64,000 bases of DNA from the NCBI GenBank assembly GCA_009684525.1, contig WKKR01000002.1, positions 62,001 through 126,000 on the forward strand, given 5' to 3'. The notes below the pieces were generated by a model. The model saw nothing but the letters and a program-made list of their open reading frames with translations. It was not told where the DNA came from and searched no databases. This document shows positions 42,268 to 50,618 of this stretch, piece after piece (position 1 is the stretch's first letter; the number at the start of each line of letters is the position of its first letter). The stretch is from Geobacter sp. GTDB taxonomy: Bacteria; Desulfobacterota; Desulfuromonadia; Geobacterales; DSM-12255. The position numbers and the translations under genes are program-made.

Positions 42268-44043
42268 ATGCACCACGGCGGGATATACGAAGACGAAATA
42301 GTCGGCAAGGCCTATGACCGTGCGCTGATGGCGCGGTTCTTCCGCTACCTGGCGCCCTATCGTCTGCTGGTTGCGGCAGCGCTCACCGTACTGCCGCTGA
42401 CCATCGTCGCCAAGCTGGCCCAGCCCTACCTGATCAAGCTGGCCATCGACAATCACATCATGACCGGCCAACTGGCCGGCCTGCCCAGGCTGGCAGCGCT
42501 CTTCCTGCTGCTCATCATGGCCGAATCCCTTCTCTCCTTCCTGGAGGTCTGGCTTCTCCAGTACCTGGGACAGCGGCTCATGCAGGACATCCGTATCGAG
42601 CTCTTTTCCCACGTGCAGCGGCTTTCGCCAGCCTTTTTCGACAAGACCCCCACCGGCAGCCTGGTGACGAGGCTGACCAGCGACGTTGAGGTGCTGGGAG
42701 AGATGTTTGCCGCAGGCATCATCACCGTGGTGGGGGACCTGCTCCTCCTGGTAGGGATCGTCGCAGTGATGCTCTGGATGAATCTTCAGCTCTCCCTGGT
42801 CACCTTTTCGGTGCTGCCGTTCCTGATCTGGATCGCCTTCACCTTCCGCCGCCGGATGCGGGCAGCGTTCCGACAGGTCAGGGCCAGGCTCGCCAGCCTC
42901 AACACCTTTCTCAACGAGAGCATCTCCGGCATGTCGCTGATCCAGCTCTCCAACCGCCAGGCAGCAGAGCACGAGGAATTCCGCCGTCTGAACGCCTCCT
43001 ACCGGGATGCCAACCTGCCGGTGATCACCTGGGATGCTGCCCTCTATGCCGGGGTCGAGGCGCTCTCTTCCGTTGCAGTCGGGCTTCTCATCTGGTACGG
43101 CGGCAGCGAGATCCTCGGCGGCACCCTCACCTTCGGTGCCCTGGTCGCTTTTATCCAGTACATCGAGAAGTTTTTTTCGCCAATCCGCGACCTGTCGGCC
43201 AAGTATTCGGTGATGCAGGGCGCCATGGCCGCACTGGAGCGGCTGTTCAACCTCCTTGACACCCGCGATACCCTCCCCGAACCGGACGAGGCACACCGCA
43301 CCATCCCGCCCCGACCGGCGGCCGTCATCGATTTCCGGGATGTCTGGTTTGCCTACCAGGGGGATGATCATGTGCTGAAGGGGTTCAACCTGACCTTGCG
43401 GCAAGGCGAAAAGGTGGCGTTGGTCGGTGAAACCGGGGGGGGGAAGACCACGGTGACCCGCCTCCTCTCCCGGCTCTACGATGTGAATCGCGGCGGGATA
43501 ACCCTGGACGGCATCGATCTGCGGGACATCCCGCTCAACGAACTGCGGCGCAGGACCGGCGTGGTGCTCCAGGATCCCTACCTGTTCACCGGCACCGTCG
43601 AGGAGAACATCTGCCTGGGTGATGAGGCCGCGCGCCAGCGCGTCCGGCAGGCTGCTGCAGCCGTGGGTGCCGACCGTATCATCGACCGGCTCCCCCATGG
43701 CTACCAGGAAGAGGTCAGGGAGCGGGGCGCAAACCTCTCGGCCGGCGAACGGCAGCTGATCTCTTTTGCCCGGGCCGTTGCCTTCAACCCCGAGGTGCTG
43801 GTTCTGGACGAGGCAACCGCCAGCGTCGATACGGCCAGCGAGCGGCTGATCCAGGAGGGGCTCAAGGGGCTGATGGCGGGCCGCACCACCCTGGTCGTTG
43901 CGCACCGGCTCTCCACCATCCGCGATGCCGATCGGATCGTAGTGATTCACCGGGGTGAAAAGGTGGAGGAAGGGACTCACGACCGCCTGATGGCGGACCG
44001 GGGCATCTACTACCGGCTCTACCAGCTGCAATTCAAGGACTGA
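42268..44043 (+). CDS. ABC exporter half-transporter, subunit 2
   Basis: 591 residues. The N-terminal transmembrane domain (about 20-320, six helices) is followed by the nucleotide-binding domain with Walker A GETGGGKTT, signature LSAGE, and Walker B VLVLDEATASVD with the normal catalytic glutamate. Together with the first subunit, which has a degenerate Walker B, it should form a heterodimer with one active and one degenerate ATP site, as in TM287/288 and LmrCD. Likely exports a lipid or drug-like molecule. The ATG starts directly after the TGA of the partner. Confidence 0.92.
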   Translation: MHHGGIYEDEIVGKAYDRALMARFFRYLAPYRLLVAAALTVLPLTIVAKLAQPYLIKLAIDNHIMTGQLAGLPRLAALFLLLIMAESLLSFLEVWLLQYLGQRLMQDIRIELFSHVQRLSPAFFDKTPTGSLVTRLTSDVEVLGEMFAAGIITVVGDLLLLVGIVAVMLWMNLQLSLVTFSVLPFLIWIAFTFRRRMRAAFRQVRARLASLNTFLNESISGMSLIQLSNRQAAEHEEFRRLNASYRDANLPVITWDAALYAGVEALSSVAVGLLIWYGGSEILGGTLTFGALVAFIQYIEKFFSPIRDLSAKYSVMQGAMAALERLFNLLDTRDTLPEPDEAHRTIPPRPAAVIDFRDVWFAYQGDDHVLKGFNLTLRQGEKVALVGETGGGKTTVTRLLSRLYDVNRGGITLDGIDLRDIPLNELRRRTGVVLQDPYLFTGTVEENICLGDEAARQRVRQAAAAVGADRIIDRLPHGYQEEVRERGANLSAGERQLISFARAVAFNPEVLVLDEATASVDTASERLIQEGLKGLMAGRTTLVVAHRLSTIRDADRIVVIHRGEKVEEGTHDRLMADRGIYYRLYQLQFKD

Positions 44044-44064
44044 CGCTCCATTGCACACACTTTC

Positions 44065-44093
44065 TTGACCTGCTGCATGGAGACGGGTATCCT
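44065..44093 (+). promoter_or_regulatory. Candidate promoter before the DnaJ-domain gene
   Basis: TTGACC (44065-44070), 17-base spacer, TATCCT (44088-44093). Confidence 0.45.
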
Positions 44094-44239
44094 GTTATCC
44101 ATATTTTCATGAGATTAACGTAGCACGCAAACGGTCGGCCTTTCCTGGCCGATGCGCTGCCTGGGTGGCACATCACGGCACCCTCGACCGCGGCCCCGGT
44201 ATCACTGCAGATTTATCGACCGTCTAAGGATTGGAACGC

Positions 44240-45067
44240 ATGAACGGCATATCCAGCGCCAATGCATCACCACAGTTGTTAGACGCCTGCAGGGTGCTGT
44301 TCCCCGACGTCCTTATCCAACCGGTCTTTCTTGACCAGTTGCATGCCCAGCAGCTGAAAAGCACCTATCGTTCACTTGCCAAGGAATACCACCCCGACTC
44401 CTGCGTCGGCCTGCCCGATACCACGCGACAGGCCGACCAGTTCCGCCGGGTGACGTCCGCCTACGAGCTGCTGACCGGCTACATACGGAAACGTGACACT
44501 CTCTCCCTGCAGCAGGCCTTCTGGTCCAAGGCGAGGCACCCCGCACCAGCTTCACCATTCCAGAGACCCCATGTGCACGGTACTTCCAGGCCGTTCAGAC
44601 CGCGCTACTCCTCAGGCAAGCCGGCCCGCAACCCCGAAGAGCATTACTACGACGGACCTCTTCCCACCTTCCCCCTGAAGATCGGGCTCTATCTCTACTA
44701 CCGGTCAGCCGTTTCCTATCAGGCCGTGGTCAAGGCCATCATCTGGCAGCGCGACATGCGCCCCCCCTTTGGCGAGCTGGCTGCTGCCTGGGGGTGGCTC
44801 GATCCCTATTTCGTCTCGGTCATCCGCTCCGCAACTGAGATCCCCGGCACCTTTGGCGAGCGGGCCGTCAAGCTCGGGCTGCTCAGCGAGGCCCAGGTCA
44901 GGGTCATCCTGACCCACCAGAAGATGCTGCAGCTCCCTGTCGGCAGGTATTTCGTCGACCGCGGACTGCTCAGGGAATACGAGCTGCGGACCTATCTCCA
45001 CGAACAGAACCTGCACAACCGCGCCGTTGCGCGCACCGAGCCCTGCACCGAAAACCGGGAGAAGTGA
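44240..45067 (+). CDS. DnaJ-domain protein
   Basis: 275 residues from ATG 44240 with AAGGA nine bases upstream. A J domain lies at about 30-85: LKSTYRSLAKEYHPDSCVG carries the HPD motif that stimulates DnaK, and FRRVTSAYELLTGY closes it. The middle (about 90-140) is basic and low in complexity. The C-terminal part (about 145-260) is a helical region with two similar segments (PPFGELAAAWGWLD and GTFGERAVKLGLLSEAQVR) like those seen in Geobacter J-domain and type IV pilus/secretion-associated proteins. No DnaK or GrpE nearby. Specific client unknown. Confidence 0.78.
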   Translation: MNGISSANASPQLLDACRVLFPDVLIQPVFLDQLHAQQLKSTYRSLAKEYHPDSCVGLPDTTRQADQFRRVTSAYELLTGYIRKRDTLSLQQAFWSKARHPAPASPFQRPHVHGTSRPFRPRYSSGKPARNPEEHYYDGPLPTFPLKIGLYLYYRSAVSYQAVVKAIIWQRDMRPPFGELAAAWGWLDPYFVSVIRSATEIPGTFGERAVKLGLLSEAQVRVILTHQKMLQLPVGRYFVDRGLLREYELRTYLHEQNLHNRAVARTEPCTENREK

Positions 45068-45113
45068 TTCTGCCGCCGGCTACCGGTATTCTCCCCGAAC
45101 ACGCCGGATCTCG

Positions 45114-45329
45114 CTAATAGCTGACTATCACCTCATACCCTTCCTTCTTGTACGACTCGACGCAGGTTTTCATTTGCGCGGCTGAACCGGTGTCGATCCC
45201 GGTTTCTCCCGGACATTCCACGGTCTTGTTGGTGACGGGATGGCGGAGCAGTACAAAGTTTCTGGTGCTGGCGCACCCCGCACTGCCTGCAACGACCATT
45301 GCCAGACAGAGCATCAGTATGTATCGCAT
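45114..45329 (-). CDS. Small lipoprotein
   Basis: 71 residues from ATG 45329 with AAAGGAG before it. The signal peptide RYILMLCLAMVVAGSAGC ends in lipobox AGSAGC, so the mature protein would be about 51 residues on a membrane. The mature part has two further cysteines (KTVECPGE and MKTCVESY) that may pair. No family recognised. Divergent to the small MerR-linked gene at 45544. Confidence 0.75.
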   Translation of the reverse strand: MRYILMLCLAMVVAGSAGCASTRNFVLLRHPVTNKTVECPGETGIDTGSAAQMKTCVESYKKEGYEVIVSY

Positions 45330-45494
45330 GGTCAGACTCCTTTCTCTGCATTTATAGAAACCATACCTCCCTTTAAGCCCCGCGTCCATCGGTGCCGCCG
45401 CGCCGCTTCGGTTATCACTCTGCGAGCACAATCGTGCTTCACTGCAATTTTCATCCTTGACCCGTCTACAGCTTCACACTTTACCCTTGATTTT

Positions 45495-45508
45495 GTCACG
45501 GCCATGAC
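45495..45508. promoter_or_regulatory. Candidate operator dyad before the MerR-linked operon
   Basis: GTCACGGCCATGAC is an almost perfect dyad 35 bases before the start of the 61-residue gene. It overlaps a weak -35-like TTGTCA and could be the MerR protein's binding site. Confidence 0.35.
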
Positions 45509-45543
45509 GCACACACTAATCATGCAGCGAAAGGAGTACGACG

Positions 45544-45729
45544 ATGAAACAGGCAGTCACGGTAGAGGAGTGGGTTGCGCGTTTCCGGGCCATCGGCCTG
45601 GATGATGCCGCCATGGAGCGCTGGCACAGGCTGTTCGAGCAGGAAAATCCAAATGGGCACCAGAGTTTTCTCGAATGGCTGGGGCTTCCCGCAGGTCGGA
45701 TAGCCGAGATCCGCACCAAATCCGCCTGA
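45544..45729 (+). CDS. Small stand-alone MerR C-terminal-like domain protein
   Basis: 61 residues, ATG with AAAGGAG before it. The protein (MKQAVTVEEWVARFRAIGLD...) aligns by eye along its whole length with the last 60 residues of the MerR protein encoded 60 bases downstream. Both share an A-x-G-x-DD-x-AM core, then xxH-xx-FE, a P-x-x-H, FL-x-x-LG-x-P and a final IR-x-x-S. It thus looks like a free copy of the effector-sensing domain. It may compete with the regulator for ligand, form mixed dimers, or be the ancestral single-domain form. Confidence 0.8.
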   Translation: MKQAVTVEEWVARFRAIGLDDAAMERWHRLFEQENPNGHQSFLEWLGLPAGRIAEIRTKSA

Positions 45730-45737
45730 CGTAAAAG

Positions 45738-45764
45738 CAGCCTCCGGCGCCCTGCCGGAGGCTG
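45738..45764 (+). terminator. Hairpin between the small gene and the MerR gene
   Basis: A 10-bp perfect stem CAGCCTCCGG/CCGGAGGCTG with a seven-base loop sits in the 60-base gap. It is preceded by AAAAG and followed by TT, and may terminate or attenuate transcription into the MerR gene. Confidence 0.6.
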
Positions 45765-45789
45765 TTCCTGTCAGTCATCAGGAGGCGCC

Positions 45790-46323
45790 ATGTACCGTAT
45801 CACCGAGCTTGCCCGTCAATTCGGGTTATCGCGCAGCACACTTCTGTATTACGATCATATCGGGCTGCTCCGGCCTTCCATGCGGAGCGACGCGAACTAT
45901 CGCTGCTATTCGACAGTCGATCGCGAGCGGCTGGCGACCATCTGCTCCTTGAAGCAGGCCGGACTGGATATTGAGGGCATCCGAACGATCCTGGACGTTG
46001 CCGGCGACGACACGACCTCTGTGCTGCAACGCCGGTTGTACCAGATCGGTGCGGAGATCAATGCCCTGCAGGCAAAGCAGCGGATGCTGGCAAGGATGCT
46101 CAGGCTCAAGGAGGAGGGGGGTCCGAAGTCTTCCGTGGACAAGGAGATGTTCGTCGAGTTGCTGCGCGCCGCCGGTATGGACGACAATGCCATGAATCAG
46201 CTGCATGTGGAGTTCGAACGTCGAGCTCCAGAAGCGCATCACCATTTTCTGCTGTCGCTCGGCATTCCCGAAAAGGAGGCGCTCATGATCCGCGAGTTCT
46301 CCGCCGCAGGTGGAAGCAGATAA
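45790..46323 (+). CDS. MerR family transcriptional regulator
   Basis: 177 residues. An N-terminal winged helix-turn-helix (about 2-70: YRITELARQFGLSRSTLLYY, then HIGLLRPSMRSDANYRCYS) is followed by a dimerisation coiled coil (about 80-115) and a C-terminal domain (about 118-177) that is nearly the same as the small protein encoded just upstream. MerR proteins twist promoter DNA when a ligand binds. This C-terminal domain has no metal-binding cysteines, so an organic ligand is likelier. SD TCAGGAGG lies four bases upstream of the ATG. Confidence 0.88.
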   Translation: MYRITELARQFGLSRSTLLYYDHIGLLRPSMRSDANYRCYSTVDRERLATICSLKQAGLDIEGIRTILDVAGDDTTSVLQRRLYQIGAEINALQAKQRMLARMLRLKEEGGPKSSVDKEMFVELLRAAGMDDNAMNQLHVEFERRAPEAHHHFLLSLGIPEKEALMIREFSAAGGSR

Positions 46324-46533
46324 TTCCGACAGCTCCATGACGGCATCGTCTAGGTCAGGGTTTCATTGCCGCCACGGTACTGCACACAAATTGATCAGCA
46401 AAAACGGGAACGAATAATCGCTACAGGAGGGAGATTCAAACTGCACAGTTTTTATGCAAAAAGAGGGCGCTCAAAATATGCGTAGAATAGGTTTTTTCCG
46501 GCTGGCCAATACCACGACCTCGACAAGGGACCA

Positions 46534-46550
46534 AAACGGCTCTGAGAGCC
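46534..46550 (-). terminator. Intrinsic terminator after rsmG
   Basis: On the minus strand GGCTC-TCA-GAGCC followed by GTTTT, 13 bases beyond the rsmG stop. Confidence 0.6.
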
Positions 46551-46562
46551 ACTGAAGGCGTT

Positions 46563-47258
46563 TCACGCGATTTTCGTGTTTTCAGCAGCAATCGTTGCCA
46601 TACCCACCTCGCGACCGAGGATAATCAGGGTCCGTTCGTCGCCACTCACCGGCAGACGCAATTCATGCACATCCTTTACCACCACCCCCAGCGCTGAAAT
46701 CGTCTCGCGTGCCAACTCGATCTCTTCCCTCCCCTGCCTCCCCTTCATGGCGATCATTATCCCATTGTCGGCAAGGAGAGGAAGGCCGAGCCGGAGCAGT
46801 GTCTCCACGTCGGCGACGGCACGGGCGACCACGACGGAAAATTGCCGGTCCATGGCCTGGGCCAGCGATTCTGCCCGGCCATGGACCGCCGAGAAATGGT
46901 CGAATCCGAGCAGGCGGGCCACATGGCGCTGGAAGAGGATCTTCTTCTGCACGCCGTCCACCGAGACAATCTCCAGGTCGGGGCGGGCGATCTTCAGGGG
47001 GATGCAGGGAAAGCCGCCGCCGGAGCCGATGTCCAGCAGGTGTGCCCCGTGCGGCAGCAATGTGGCAATGGTAAGGGAATCGATAAAATGACGGGTAACG
47101 ATGTCGCGGATACTCTTCAGCGCCGTCAGATTGACCTTGGCGTTCCAGCGCCGAAGCTCTCCCGCCAGCAGGGCGAAGCGATCCAGACAGGCATCGTCCA
47201 GGTCGATGCCGAGCTGGAAGGCGCCGTCACGGAGCAGTTCCCGTTCCGCCGCGTTCAC
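46563..47258 (-). CDS. rsmG: 16S rRNA (guanine527-N7)-methyltransferase
   Basis: 231 residues, the usual length. SAM motif I is LLDIGSGGGFPCIPLKIA (about 72-89), followed by VSVDGVQKKILFQ. KVNLTALKSI and the RHFIDSL segment near the N-terminus are typical of RsmG/GidB. It methylates G527 in 16S rRNA. Its ATG overlaps the mnmG stop by four bases (47255-47258). In many bacteria parA and parB follow this gene; here the next gene is a convergent MerR regulator. Confidence 0.95.
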   Translation of the reverse strand: MNAAERELLRDGAFQLGIDLDDACLDRFALLAGELRRWNAKVNLTALKSIRDIVTRHFIDSLTIATLLPHGAHLLDIGSGGGFPCIPLKIARPDLEIVSVDGVQKKILFQRHVARLLGFDHFSAVHGRAESLAQAMDRQFSVVVARAVADVETLLRLGLPLLADNGIMIAMKGRQGREEIELARETISALGVVVKDVHELRLPVSGDERTLIILGREVGMATIAAENTKIA

Positions 47259-49129
47259 CGGCTGCTCCGCGCCTTGAGAGAGACCGAGAGGATGGCGATT
47301 GCGGCAGGTGTGATGCCGGGAATCCGTGACGCCTGGCCGAGGGTGTCGGGCTGAAACTTTGCCAACTTTTCCCGCACTTCGGTCGAAAGACCGGCAAGCG
47401 TTGTGTAGTCGAAGCCGGTCGGGATCCTGACCCCTTCGAGCACCCGGCTTTTTGCCACTTGCTCCAGCTGCCGGTCGATATACCCCTGGTATTTCACCTG
47501 GATCTCGATCTGCTCCCAGATTCGGGCATCGGCCTCACCAATGGTCGGGTCGAGCCGGATCAGGTCACGCCAGCCAACGTCCGGACGGCGCAGGAGCTGA
47601 TCCAGACTCATTGCGTTCTGCAGGCCGACCAGACCGTACTCTTCCATGAAGTCAGGTTCCATGGCTGATGGAGCGATCCGGGTCTGGCGGATACGTGCCA
47701 GCTGCTCATCTATCTGCGCCAGCTTCGCGGCAAAGCGGCCGTATTCCTCCTCGGGCACCAACCCGACCTCGTGGCCGATCCGGCGCAGACGCTGGTCGGC
47801 ATTGTCCTCGCGCAGCAGCAACCGGTATTCGGCCCGCGAGGTGAACATCCGGTAGGGCTCCCGCGTTCCGAGCGTCACCAGGTCGTCAATCATGACCCCG
47901 ATGTAGGCCTCGTCCCGCCCCAGAACCAGCGGCTCCTTCCCCTTGACCCTGAGCACGGCGTTGATCCCGGCGACAAGCCCCTGCCCTGCCGCCTCCTCGT
48001 ACCCCGAGGTCCCGTTGATCTGGCCGGCATGGAAGAGGTTCTGCACCACCTTGGTTTCCAGCGTGGCATGCAGCTGGATCGGGTCGACATAGTCGTATTC
48101 GATGGCATAGGCGGGCCGCATGATCTCCACCCGCTCCATCCCGACGATGCTGCGGTAGAACGCCCATTGGACGTCGATTGGAAGCGACGTGGAGAGCCCC
48201 GACGGGTAGTATTCCACAGTATCGGCCCCTTCGGGCTCGATGAAACTCTGGTGCCGGTCCTTGTCCGGAAAGCGGACCACCTTGTCCTCGATGGAGGGGC
48301 AGTAGCGCGGGCCGATCCCCTCGATGATCCCGGCATAGAGGGGTGAACGGTCGAGTCCCGAACGGATGATCTCATGGCTCCGCTCGTTGGTGTAGGCGAT
48401 ATAACAGGGAACCTGGGGACGGTCGATCCGCTCGGTGGAGAAGGAAAAAGGGACGGGCGGGTCGTCGCCCGGTTGTGCCTCCAGCCGGCTGAAATCGATG
48501 GTCTTGCCGTCAAGACGGGCAGGCGTCCCGGTCTTCAGACGCCCCACATTGAACCCCAGCTCACGCAGGTGGTCGGAGAGCCCCATGGAAGGGATATCCC
48601 CGGCCCTGCCGCCCGGATAATGCACCAGTCCGATGTGGATCAGTCCGCGCATGAAGGTGCCGGTGGTCAGGATCACCGTCGTACCGCAAAAACGAACCCC
48701 GCCCCTGGTATCCACCCCCAGGACCCTGCCTTCTTCCACGTGCAGCGCCGTCACCTCGGCCTGCTTCAGGTCCAGGTGTTCCTGGTGTTCCAGGATGCGC
48801 TTCATCCGGAGGCGATACTGCTGCTTGTCGGCCTGCGCCCTTGAGGCACGGACCGCAGGCCCCTTTCTGGTATTGAGGATGCGGAACTGGATGCCGGTGG
48901 CATCGATATTCTTTCCCATCTCGCCACCGAGGGCATCGATCTCCTTGACCAGATGCCCCTTGGCCAGTCCACCGATGGCAGGGTTGCACGACATCAGGGC
49001 AACGGCATCGAGATTAATGGTGAGGAGCAGGGTCGCGCACCCCATCCTGCTTGCGGCCAGGGCAGCCTCGCATCCAGCATGCCCGGCACCCACCACGATG
49101 ACATCATACTGCCTGTCATAGACGATCAT
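47255..49129 (-). CDS. mnmG: tRNA uridine 5-carboxymethylaminomethyl modification protein MnmG
   Basis: 624 residues. I start at ATG 49129 (MIVYDRQYDVIVVGAGHAGC) because AGGA lies seven bases before it; two upstream ATGs would add 2 or 13 residues. FAD-binding loop VVGAGHAGCEAA is at about 10-21. The MnmG signatures NPAIGGLAKGHLVKEID and FRILNTRKGPAVRASRAQ are intact, and the C-terminal helical domain ends around GIPGITPAAIAIL. With MnmE it modifies U34 of several tRNAs. It belongs to the origin-side operon running to rsmG. Confidence 0.95.
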   Translation of the reverse strand: MIVYDRQYDVIVVGAGHAGCEAALAASRMGCATLLLTINLDAVALMSCNPAIGGLAKGHLVKEIDALGGEMGKNIDATGIQFRILNTRKGPAVRASRAQADKQQYRLRMKRILEHQEHLDLKQAEVTALHVEEGRVLGVDTRGGVRFCGTTVILTTGTFMRGLIHIGLVHYPGGRAGDIPSMGLSDHLRELGFNVGRLKTGTPARLDGKTIDFSRLEAQPGDDPPVPFSFSTERIDRPQVPCYIAYTNERSHEIIRSGLDRSPLYAGIIEGIGPRYCPSIEDKVVRFPDKDRHQSFIEPEGADTVEYYPSGLSTSLPIDVQWAFYRSIVGMERVEIMRPAYAIEYDYVDPIQLHATLETKVVQNLFHAGQINGTSGYEEAAGQGLVAGINAVLRVKGKEPLVLGRDEAYIGVMIDDLVTLGTREPYRMFTSRAEYRLLLREDNADQRLRRIGHEVGLVPEEEYGRFAAKLAQIDEQLARIRQTRIAPSAMEPDFMEEYGLVGLQNAMSLDQLLRRPDVGWRDLIRLDPTIGEADARIWEQIEIQVKYQGYIDRQLEQVAKSRVLEGVRIPTGFDYTTLAGLSTEVREKLAKFQPDTLGQASRIPGITPAAIAILSVSLKARSSR

Positions 49130-49219
49130 TCCCATATCCTGTTTTCCGTTCCACACACCATACGACAATGATACTGTATCCCAGGGACAACGCCGCTCCC
49201 CATGGGGCCTTACACACTT

Positions 49220-49235
49220 TGTTCCACGTGGAACA
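49220..49235. promoter_or_regulatory. parS-like centromere site (left of oriC)
   Basis: TGTTCCACGTGGAACA is a perfect 16-bp palindrome matching the ParB-binding parS consensus TGTTTCACGTGAAACA at 14 of 16 positions. It lies in the short gap between mnmE and mnmG. Confidence 0.85.
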
Positions 49236-49240
49236 TGCTG

Positions 49241-50611
49241 TTATTTCCCGACACAGAACTGGCTGAAGACCAGGTCTAGCACTTCGTCCGGCGTGGTCTC
49301 GCCGGTCACCTCGCCAAGGGCGGAGAGCGCCTCGCGCAAATCAACAGCCACGATCTCGGGAGGCAGTCCGGCAGTCAGGCTCTCGCCGAATTGTACCAGC
49401 GCAGACTGGCATTTGACAAGGGCATCCCGGTGACGGGCACGTGACAGCGCCACGAATTCGCGGCTGTCCACGGCCCGACCGTGGAGGAATTCCCGACAGA
49501 CTGCATCCTTCAGTTCGTCGATGCCCGCGCCGGTCTTGGTCGAGATGTCCAGGGGAGAGACTTCGGACAATCCGGCTGGCAGCTCCACCCTCTCGTTTAG
49601 ATCGGACTTGTTCTTGACAAGAAGGAAGCGACGCCCCGTCAGGGAAGCACAGATCTGCTCGTCGTCACTGTCGTAGGGACGGGAACCGTCGACCAGGAAG
49701 AGAACCAGATCGGCACGGGGAATCGCCTCCATGGTGCGACGCACCCCTTCCTGTTCAACCTCGTCGCCGGTTTCGCGGATACCTGCCGTGTCGATAAGTG
49801 TGACCGGCAGTCCGCCGATATTGACTACTTCCTGGATCATGTCGCGGGTCGTGCCCGGAATGGCGGTGACGATGGCACGCTTCTCCCTGAGGAGGGTGTT
49901 GAGGAGACTCGATTTCCCGGCATTGGGCTTGCCGGCAATCAGCACCGATACCCCGTCGCGCAGCACGCGTCCCTCATCATAACTTCCCAGCAGCTGGGCA
50001 ATGATCAATTGCGCAGCTGAACACCGAGAATCGAGCTGCTCCCGGTGGAAACCACCGATCTCGTCGTCAGGAAAATCGACATACGCCTCCAGAAGGGCCA
50101 GGACATGCACCAGATGCTGGCGCGCCTCAGCAATGAGCCGGGAGAGCCTCCCCTCCCGCTGGTGCTGGGCGAGCGCCAGTGCAGCATCGGTCTTGCCACG
50201 GATAACGTCGATCACCGACTCGGCCTGAAGCAGGTCGATACGGCCATTGAGAAATGCTCGCCGGGTGAATTCTCCCGGTGCGGCAAGACGCACCCCCTGA
50301 CCAAGGATCAGTGACAGGATCTGCTGCACCAGCAGATAGCCGCCATGGCAGTGCAGCTCAACAACGTCTTCGCGGGTAAAGGAACGGGGCGCGCGCATGA
50401 AGACCATCAACCCCTCATCCAACGGCAACAGGGAAGCAGGGTCGACTATCTCCCCATAATAAAAACGGTGGCTCATAAGGCCACCGCTGTTCGTGCGCTG
50501 AAAGATCCGCTCGGCTATTCTCCGTGCGTCCGGTCCACTTATCCTGATGATGCCGATCCCCCCCTCGCCCAGGGGGGTACTGATGGCGGCAATCGTGTCG
50601 GCGATGTACAT
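49241..50611 (-). CDS. mnmE: tRNA modification GTPase MnmE
   Basis: 456 residues from ATG 50611 (MYIADTIAAISTPLGEGGIG). The N-terminal tetrahydrofolate domain covers about 1-118. The G domain (about 215-380) has Walker A GKPNAGKSS, G3 DTAGIRETGDEVE and G4 VKNKSDL. The C-terminus ends CVGK, whose cysteine is essential in the family (commonly CIGK). Forms the MnmEG complex for U34 modification. It starts eight bases after the yidC stop; the usual jag gene between them is missing. Confidence 0.95.
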   Translation of the reverse strand: MYIADTIAAISTPLGEGGIGIIRISGPDARRIAERIFQRTNSGGLMSHRFYYGEIVDPASLLPLDEGLMVFMRAPRSFTREDVVELHCHGGYLLVQQILSLILGQGVRLAAPGEFTRRAFLNGRIDLLQAESVIDVIRGKTDAALALAQHQREGRLSRLIAEARQHLVHVLALLEAYVDFPDDEIGGFHREQLDSRCSAAQLIIAQLLGSYDEGRVLRDGVSVLIAGKPNAGKSSLLNTLLREKRAIVTAIPGTTRDMIQEVVNIGGLPVTLIDTAGIRETGDEVEQEGVRRTMEAIPRADLVLFLVDGSRPYDSDDEQICASLTGRRFLLVKNKSDLNERVELPAGLSEVSPLDISTKTGAGIDELKDAVCREFLHGRAVDSREFVALSRARHRDALVKCQSALVQFGESLTAGLPPEIVAVDLREALSALGEVTGETTPDEVLDLVFSQFCVGK

Positions 50612-50618
50612 CGCGAGC

